From a virus, in the IMG/VR virus record IMGVR_UViG_3300044644_000710, positions 1-27,188 of that record: a stretch of DNA of 27,188 bases. One strand, 5' to 3'. Of this stretch, positions 21,597 to 27,188 are shown piece after piece. Under the pieces are notes generated by a model. That model saw only the letters and a list, made by a program, of their open reading frames with translations. It was not told the DNA's origin and did no database searches. Each line of letters begins with the position of its first letter. The stretch's first letter is position 1. A program made the position numbers and the translations under genes.

Positions 21597-23855
21597 TTAA
21601 GAAAATCCGTCTGAAAAACCATCTGAAAAGGCTTTTGCATCCCCGATTTTATTTGCCAAAGTTAATTTTAAAGTTGAAATTCCAGAATTGGGGTCTTGTG
21701 GTTTATTGGTCGCATCTTCAATGAATCCGAACAGTTCGAGACTTCCAGATGTGACACGAACCAACCCGTTACCGTTGTAACTCATGTCAATGAATGAACA
21801 GAGGGTTTGTGGTGCGTCAAATTCAACCGTAATTGGCTTCATCAGATATTCCACTTCACCAGGAACTAAGATATCCGGCCCGATGTTGGTATTTTCAAAG
21901 AGTACATCCGATGCACCATTGATTACCTCCATGCAATCTTCTGGTTCAGATGTCGAATCAATCCGACTGGAATAATCCGTAAAGTATTGGCCTACCTGAA
22001 AGGCAAGGATTGCCTTGGCCGTTGGTAGGCCATAGGTGTGCATACCTAATATCTTCCACCACCGAGCAGCAATTCGAGCGGGTGAATTGAAGACATTGTA
22101 AACCCGATCAATTGGGCCGTTGGATTCAGCAATAAAGTTTGAACCGTAGCTAACTGTTCCGGGCGGAAACGTCTTGCTTCCGGTTTCACCTTCTAGCCCA
22201 TAACCACTTCCAGTTTCTGTATCGAGATCAACTGTAACCTCATACCGATTGATCCAGATGATGAAAAGATCATAATCATTCGGTCTATCGGATGATCCAG
22301 AATCTTCACGAAGAAATTGCAATCGTCTGTAAAACTCAATCGCATAACCAGAGCCAATGATGTCGGATAATAGATTCAGACTAACAGATGAATTGTCGGC
22401 CCTTGCTTTATTGGCGATAAAATAGTTCCGGTCTGCATTGATTTCAGTTAGTGCTGATACTGCAATGTTTTTGAACTTGTCTGAATATCCAATTTTAATA
22501 TTGTTTACTAGTTTGTCGGACATTGCACTCTGCACGATTTGACCAACCTTTGAGAATGATTGAACGACTGCGTTACTGTTAAAAAAGTAATCAGCCTTTT
22601 CAACTCTTAATTTCCAAGAGCCGTAAACGTCTTGTTCGAATTGCCAACCAAGGCAGAATATCCGGTTTAGCCCTTCAAATAACTTTTCAAATGATGTTTT
22701 TATTGGGAATTGTGTTCCTTCTCCTGGCGTTGCATTACGAATCAGCAATCCAGTTGTAATGAAGTTATTCCACAAACAACCATCTGGATCAGTAAATGTA
22801 TCCGATACTAACCCGTTAGGATCGCCTGTGATTAGATAAATTGCAGTTTGAAGTGCTTTAAATACAGTAAGACCGTTTGTCAGAGATGCGGTCGTTGAAT
22901 TAAACTCCTCCAGTCTTAATGTGTTGGTATCGGCAAAAGTTAAATCATAGCCATAAATTGGGCTGAAGTCAAGAGATAAAAAATATGCAACTCTGTAATC
23001 AGCCTGAACCGAAATTGGGATTTGGGTAAAGGTATAGTCAATTAAGTATGTACTTAATGGGTTAATGTTCGGTGTTGCAAAAACAGTAGTAAAGATTCCA
23101 GTTGCTCCACCTGAACCATCATATTGACCAATTGTTACAAATGCTCTATTTGTATTAAATGGGTGATTATTTTTAACCGATACAACTGCACGACCGGAAA
23201 ATAGCATTTCTCTCGTCTCGTCTGAGTTGTTCACAAATATCACATTTGTGTTAGAAACGATATTACCAGTAATATCGAACGTATTACCAAAAACACCCTT
23301 AAAATCAGAATTTCTCCAAAAGACCAGAAAAACAGGTTCGGTAATGATGTTATTATAAAATCTTGGATCGTATTGTATCGCATCTGCCTGAAGGAACAAT
23401 TCTTGAGAATGCGTTGTAATCGTGTCCAGATCAACCGGAGTGATTACGTTTTCATCCAAGTCCTTTGCGGACAACAGATCAATCTCCACATTCTGACGGG
23501 CCAAAAACCTTTCACGGAAATTGTCCTCAATAATTCCAACGGTCACTTCAAATCCATTGGTATCACAGACGTTCTTTTCAGAGTAGATCGAAAGGTTCAG
23601 GAATCCATTAAAGGCATAGGCTGAACCATTCACATTGACATCCGACTGAATCAGGATGGCGATTTCGGCATTGATGTAGTGAACATCATATTCAGCCTTG
23701 ATCAGCTTTGCGGCCTTGCCGGTGAATGTCAGTTCAGTTGAGAATGGCGAATCAATGCCGTAAGAAGGTAGCCGTTTGGCCGTGAATTCGATTGCGTCAA
23801 AACCGATTGGTTCAGCAACCTGAATATTGTTTAAGTAAAACTTCCATCCTGCCAT
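21597..23855 (-). CDS. Large tail/baseplate protein
   Basis: A 752-aa protein following the tape measure gene in transcription order, the usual place for distal-tail and tail-associated proteins. The N-terminus (WKFYLNNIQVAEPIGFDAIEF) and the repeated beta-rich segments match the large tail proteins of Bacteroidota siphophages. These replace the separate Dit and Tal proteins of Gram-positive phages; this is my impression, not a domain hit. There is no peptidase or lysozyme motif. The C-terminus ends in a short repeat (FSDGFSDGFS). Its promoter candidate places the ATG 4 nt after the -7 box. Confidence 0.65.
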   Translation of the reverse strand: MAGWKFYLNNIQVAEPIGFDAIEFTAKRLPSYGIDSPFSTELTFTGKAAKLIKAEYDVHYINAEIAILIQSDVNVNGSAYAFNGFLNLSIYSEKNVCDTNGFEVTVGIIEDNFRERFLARQNVEIDLLSAKDLDENVITPVDLDTITTHSQELFLQADAIQYDPRFYNNIITEPVFLVFWRNSDFKGVFGNTFDITGNIVSNTNVIFVNNSDETREMLFSGRAVVSVKNNHPFNTNRAFVTIGQYDGSGGATGIFTTVFATPNINPLSTYLIDYTFTQIPISVQADYRVAYFLSLDFSPIYGYDLTFADTNTLRLEEFNSTTASLTNGLTVFKALQTAIYLITGDPNGLVSDTFTDPDGCLWNNFITTGLLIRNATPGEGTQFPIKTSFEKLFEGLNRIFCLGWQFEQDVYGSWKLRVEKADYFFNSNAVVQSFSKVGQIVQSAMSDKLVNNIKIGYSDKFKNIAVSALTEINADRNYFIANKARADNSSVSLNLLSDIIGSGYAIEFYRRLQFLREDSGSSDRPNDYDLFIIWINRYEVTVDLDTETGSGYGLEGETGSKTFPPGTVSYGSNFIAESNGPIDRVYNVFNSPARIAARWWKILGMHTYGLPTAKAILAFQVGQYFTDYSSRIDSTSEPEDCMEVINGASDVLFENTNIGPDILVPGEVEYLMKPITVEFDAPQTLCSFIDMSYNGNGLVRVTSGSLELFGFIEDATNKPQDPNSGISTLKLTLANKIGDAKAFSDGFSDGFS

Positions 23856-23859
23856 AGGA

Positions 23860-23867
23860 CAAAGGTA
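23860..23867 (-). promoter_or_regulatory. Candidate -7 element before the baseplate gene
   Basis: Minus-strand TACCTTTG (23867-23860) fits TAnnTTTG and ends 4 nt before the ATG at 23855. No TTTG lies at the right distance; the preceding terminator occupies that place. Possibly a weak or activated promoter giving a leaderless message. Confidence 0.4.
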
Positions 23868-23868
23868 A

Positions 23869-23897
23869 ATAAAAAAAGCCCCACAATATGTGAGGCT
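23869..23897 (-). terminator. Terminator after the small accessory gene
   Basis: On the minus strand AGCCTCACA (23897-23889) pairs with TGTGGGGCT (23885-23877), nine pairs with one G-U, a 3-nt loop and then T7. On the plus strand the same hairpin has a C-A mismatch and a poor T run, so it is oriented to stop leftward transcription from 23939-24190. Confidence 0.8.
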
Positions 23898-23938
23898 CTT
23901 TATTCAAAAAAAATCTATGGAAATAAACATTTATCCTT

Positions 23939-24190
23939 TTAATTCATTGAAATTTTATCTTGTTGCCACGTTTTTACGGTGGTATAAATTAAATCCAAAA
24001 AATCAGTTTCCGTGTTCATTAAATGAATAAGGCCATTCAATAAATCGGGCTGCGTTCCAATCATATTAGAATAGATTGATTCAGATCTTTTTTCAACAAA
24101 CATTATAAATGCTGAATGATCATTTTGCTCTGCAAACAAAATCAATTCTTTAGCTTGATTTTCTACGTCTTCTAAATTGGTAATTTTCAT
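23939..24190 (-). CDS. Hypothetical acidic accessory protein
   Basis: An 83-aa, acidic, all-helical-looking protein (NLEDVENQAKELILFAEQND, then DLLNGLIHLMNTETDFLDLIY). Not recognised. It is bracketed by its own perfect-consensus promoter and by terminators on both sides, between the tape measure and baseplate genes. Its expression is therefore separated from the late operon, as in phage 'moron' genes. A regulator, an anti-defence protein or a superinfection factor are all possible; nothing in the sequence chooses. Confidence 0.65.
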   Translation of the reverse strand: MKITNLEDVENQAKELILFAEQNDHSAFIMFVEKRSESIYSNMIGTQPDLLNGLIHLMNTETDFLDLIYTTVKTWQQDKISMN

Positions 24191-24213
24191 TTTTCGTTTG
24201 TTTTAATTTGCAA

Positions 24214-24244
24214 CAAAACTAAACAAGAGAATTAAACTATCAAA
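24214..24244 (-). promoter_or_regulatory. Bacteroidota promoter of the accessory gene
   Basis: Minus strand: TTTG (24244-24241), a 19-nt spacer, TAGTTTTG (24221-24214); an exact TAnnTTTG match, 23 nt before the ATG at 24190. It lies directly after the tape-measure terminator. Confidence 0.78.
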
Positions 24245-24254
24245 CTATTTTGCA

Positions 24255-24287
24255 ACAAAAAACCCGACCTTATGAGCCGGGCTTTTT
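24255..24287 (-). terminator. Terminator after the tape measure gene
   Basis: On the minus strand AAAAGCCCG pairs with CGGGTTTTT (core CCCG/CGGG at 24281-24278 and 24266-24263, extended by G-U and A-T pairs) around an 11-nt loop, followed by a T6 run. The stem is short in GC pairs, so it may be leaky, allowing late read-through to the tail genes. Confidence 0.65.
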
Positions 24288-24353
24288 GAAAACAAGCGAA
24301 AAAACAAAAAAGATGGATAAAAAACCTATATCGCAAAGTAGCAACAAAAAGAA

Positions 24354-27188
24354 CTAATTACCAAAACGATTGTTTAGGATTCTGGTTTCTCTTGATTTGG
24401 TTTGAATCTTCTTCGTAAACCCTCTTTCATCCATCGTCAGGGATGTGATTGGTAGCTTTGACAAGGTGTTTTCAATGCTGATTAGTCTTTCTACCAACTG
24501 CCCTGTTCCAGACTCACCACGCCCCTGATTCATCAGCTTAGAACCCATGAACCTTTCTGATTTGATGACCTCGTGATGTGGGATTACTTGTGATCCTTTC
24601 GGAAGGTCAACCAAGGTAGCTACTCCTGGTGTTTCGTACACCTGACCGGATGTAGTAACAACCCACTCTTTACCGATCTCACCGACAATCGCCTTACCAC
24701 CTTTGAAGGGCTTACCTTTTGTTCCTTCTTTGAATTCTGGTGTTGGTTGGGCTAATATCGTCCCAATCTGGAATGCTGCTGCTGCGTAAGATGCAATCGC
24801 TAATGGTGCGGTTATAACACCTGATATTTGTTTTGCAATGATTGGAGCAACATTAAATATAACTTGAGCAACTGCAGCTAATTTCTGAGCCTGAAATTCC
24901 TTGGTTCTAATTTCCTTTTCTTTTTGTGCTTTTTTCTCATTCAACTCCAATACTTTCTGCTCATTGTCTCCGGCCAGACGAAGTTCAGCCTCATACTTTT
25001 TATTTAAGGATTCAAGTTCTTTTTGAGCATTCTGTTGTTGCAGATTACGTAAATCTTGAAGAATTGAAGAGGCTGCTTGAGCATAAGCAGTCACCAAATC
25101 AACATTATTTTTTTTTCGGTCTTCCTCATCCTTTTTACGCAAATCAGACAATTCACGGTATAGTTTAGCGTTGTCTGCAAGAATTTTATCATTGGCATCT
25201 AATGCAGATTCAACGCTTTTGTTTGCGGCTTCATCGTTAGCCTTTATGATTTCATTATTTGCAGCTATTTGGTTTTGAATTAGCTTTTCACTTCTTTGAA
25301 AATCAGTCAAGACCTCAGATTCAATCGAAGCCTCTTGAATCATTTTATTCCGTTCAATGGCTTTCAGTTTAGCCTCGTAGATTCCTTGTTGTACTTCATC
25401 CTCACCTTTGACACGGGTTTCACGATCTCTAATTCCGGCATCAATGTATTCCTGGGTGATTTCGACATTTTGAGTCTTTACAATTTCAGGGAGGATTTTG
25501 GCTTTGTCTTTTGCCTGTTGAACTTCAAGGGCTGCATATTGCTTTGAGACTTTTAGTAGTTTCAAATTAGTTGCAAACTCCAATTCCATCATGGCTATTT
25601 TCTGACCATCAGCATCAACCGTTTGCTTGATTTTTTCAGCAGCGATTTGCCTATCTAATTCCAGTAATTCAACCTTTCTCTTGTATTCATCTTCAAGAGC
25701 CTTCTTGCGTTTCTTTGCGGCATCTTCAAGGGCTTTCTTTTCCTTTTCGGTTAGTTCAATCTTTTTGTTGTTTGTTACCTCAACACCTTTGACCTCTTTA
25801 TCGAGAGCATCCAAAACGATGTTGGTATATTTCAATTGAGTTTCAGCCTCGGTCAATGCGGCCTTATTCATTGATCCGGCAGATTGAATTCTTAGGTTGA
25901 CAGTCTTTTCCATCAACTGATCACGATAGGCCAATGTCTCGGTATATTTCTGCAACACAACCTGATCCATTGTGGCATTCTTGTTTGTATTGTCCTGAAT
26001 GGTTTTTAGCCTTTCAGCCAATTCGGTTTTCAGGTTTGTTGTGATGTTGGATTCAATTCTTGCGGCATCTTCGGCCTTCTTTTCACTTTCCGAAAGTGTT
26101 AATTTTCTAACTTTATCCAATGATACGGTTGCAAGATTTACCGTTTCGGCCAAATACTTGCTGATTGCAGGTGATTCCAGAAAGCGACTCCATGCAGTTG
26201 TAAAACGTCCAAGGGTAGCCGTCAAACTACTCATCTTTTTATTTGCCGCATCCCCAAAGGCATTCTCTAATTCAACTGCGAACTTCGGAAGGAAATCAGC
26301 CGATATGACCTGACCTTGTTCAAGCATTTTATTGAGTTCCTGAGTAGTCACTCCCATCGCTTTTGCGGCAAGGTTGAACGCCCCTGGAATACGTTCTCCG
26401 ATCTGGCCTCTCAACTCTTCAGCCTGAACTGTTCCTTTGGAAACGATTTGAGAAAAGGCCAAAAGAATGCCTTGGGTATCTTCGTTTGATTTACCAAGTG
26501 CGGTTGATGCTTTGACGGCAGCTTCAAATATCTTATTGGATTCTTCCAGTTTGATGCCTGATAGACTTGATGCAGATGTAAACGATGAATAAGTTCCGGC
26601 AAGGGATTGCAAGTCTTTACCGTATGTGTTAGCCAGATTGGTCAGATATTGAAACGCTTTCCCGTTTTCTTGTTGGCCCTCGGTTGCATAGTCAATTGTC
26701 GTTCTTAAACCTTCAAAGGCGGCAGTAGTTGTAAATATCTTTTTAGTGAATTCGATTAGTGCTGCTCCGGCAAATGCCCTTTTAATCATTGGGCCTAATC
26801 CATCGGCAATACCGCCAATGTTTTTCATCCCACCTGCAACCTGTTCTGTTGATTTTCTACCTTCACGACCTGTTGTAACAAGTGTGGTATTGAGTTGAAC
26901 TAATTTATCATTGAACGCCTTTGCTCCGGCCTCGGCTTTCTTTTCGGCTGCGGTTATTCCGGTAAATCCTGCACTTGCCTTGTTACCTGCTTCAACTGCC
27001 GCCTGTGCTGCCGTTTTCAGATTAGTTGTAAACGATCTAACTGCATCACTTGAATTCTTTATGGGAGTCAATGCAGATACAAATGCCTTTTCAGATGATG
27101 AACCAACATTGAGTATTTCGGCATTGAGTTTCTTGGTTTCAAGAATCGCCCTTTTTTCAGCCTCGGTCAGTTTATCAAAGTTCTGTTG
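24354..27188 (-). CDS. Tail tape measure protein (5' end outside the window)
   Basis: At least 944 aa. The frame is open to the window edge: 39 codons lie beyond the TTG at 27071 (QQNFDKLTEA ... AFVSA), so that TTG is not the start. About residues 150-320 of the visible part are the tape-measure N-terminal domain: GKDLQSLAGTYSSF, GKSNEDTQGILLAFSQIVSKG, VQAEELRGQIGERIPGAF, and the MGVTTQELNKMLEQG segment. A long charged coiled coil follows (KKRKKALEDEYKRK and similar). Then comes a hydrophobic stretch (VAPIIAKQISGVITAPLAIA) and a Gly-rich C-terminus (GKPFKGGKAIVGEIGKEW; LVDLPKGSQVIPHHEVI). It sets tail length and passes through the tail tube. No lysozyme domain in the visible part. Confidence 0.92.
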   Translation of the reverse strand, partial: QQNFDKLTEAEKRAILETKKLNAEILNVGSSSEKAFVSALTPIKNSSDAVRSFTTNLKTAAQAAVEAGNKASAGFTGITAAEKKAEAGAKAFNDKLVQLNTTLVTTGREGRKSTEQVAGGMKNIGGIADGLGPMIKRAFAGAALIEFTKKIFTTTAAFEGLRTTIDYATEGQQENGKAFQYLTNLANTYGKDLQSLAGTYSSFTSASSLSGIKLEESNKIFEAAVKASTALGKSNEDTQGILLAFSQIVSKGTVQAEELRGQIGERIPGAFNLAAKAMGVTTQELNKMLEQGQVISADFLPKFAVELENAFGDAANKKMSSLTATLGRFTTAWSRFLESPAISKYLAETVNLATVSLDKVRKLTLSESEKKAEDAARIESNITTNLKTELAERLKTIQDNTNKNATMDQVVLQKYTETLAYRDQLMEKTVNLRIQSAGSMNKAALTEAETQLKYTNIVLDALDKEVKGVEVTNNKKIELTEKEKKALEDAAKKRKKALEDEYKRKVELLELDRQIAAEKIKQTVDADGQKIAMMELEFATNLKLLKVSKQYAALEVQQAKDKAKILPEIVKTQNVEITQEYIDAGIRDRETRVKGEDEVQQGIYEAKLKAIERNKMIQEASIESEVLTDFQRSEKLIQNQIAANNEIIKANDEAANKSVESALDANDKILADNAKLYRELSDLRKKDEEDRKKNNVDLVTAYAQAASSILQDLRNLQQQNAQKELESLNKKYEAELRLAGDNEQKVLELNEKKAQKEKEIRTKEFQAQKLAAVAQVIFNVAPIIAKQISGVITAPLAIASYAAAAFQIGTILAQPTPEFKEGTKGKPFKGGKAIVGEIGKEWVVTTSGQVYETPGVATLVDLPKGSQVIPHHEVIKSERFMGSKLMNQGRGESGTGQLVERLISIENTLSKLPITSLTMDERGFTKKIQTKSRETRILNNRFGN

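Noticed and set aside
24313-24357. A 14-codon ORF downstream of the hairpin at 24263-24281 on the plus strand, looking like another hairpin-then-ATG leader
   Set aside because: No promoter on this strand, no kissing-loop partner, and the ORF overlaps the tape measure stop. The hairpin is explained as a minus-strand terminator.
27071-27073. TTG as start of the tape measure protein
   Set aside because: The frame continues upstream without a stop to the window edge, with 39 sensible codons.
1-27188. CRISPR arrays, tRNA genes, insertion sequences, integrase or terminase
   Set aside because: No regular repeat-spacer pattern, no cloverleaf, no transposase, integrase or terminase motif seen in any frame.

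Overview
The window looks like part of the genome of a tailed, siphovirus-like bacteriophage or prophage of a Bacteroidota host. Minus-strand genes encode phage structural proteins: a tape measure, tail or baseplate proteins, fibres, a portal, a MuF-like head protein, connectors, a scaffold and a major capsid protein. The promoters that can be read have the Bacteroidota form (TTTG, about 19-21 nt, TAnnTTTG), and start codons generally lack a Shine-Dalgarno sequence. No terminase, integrase, lysis or replication gene is visible, so temperate versus lytic life cannot be decided.

Layout, following minus-strand transcription from right to left: tape measure (24354 to the right edge, its start lies outside); a small insulated accessory gene (23939-24190); a large tail/baseplate protein (21597-23855); two fibre or appendage proteins (18957-21582); a TAATG-coupled trio (15096-18186); an Ig-domain structural protein (14238-15080); portal (12413-14233); MuF-like protein (11547-12413); a Cys-rich structural protein (9725-10777); neck and tail-completion candidates (4062-4993); a family-25 glycosyltransferase (3336-4004); a small hypothetical (2930-3328); scaffold (2035-2928); major capsid protein (869-2011).

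Four plus-strand insertions interrupt this late region. Two are free-standing NUMOD4/HNH/NUMOD1 endonuclease genes (227-793 and 10919-11554). One is a secreted SGNH hydrolase (18272-18952). The largest is a ten-gene cassette (5066-9674) with three glycosyltransferase-like proteins and two SAM methyltransferases, including an FkbM type. With the minus-strand GT25 gene it suggests phage-directed glycan synthesis or modification, either on the virion or on the host surface.

The most unusual signal is RNA. Both HNH genes are preceded by a promoter and a leader of roughly 100 nt with the same three-hairpin design. The loops of hairpins 1 and 3 are perfectly complementary over 7 nt, but the 7-mers differ between the two copies, so pairing is kept while sequence is not. 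Hairpin 3 ends in GGGCTTTT and a T-rich run directly before the start codon. I read this as a structured RNA family with a predicted kissing loop, tied to this HNH family. I do not recognise it as a described class, but cannot search Rfam.
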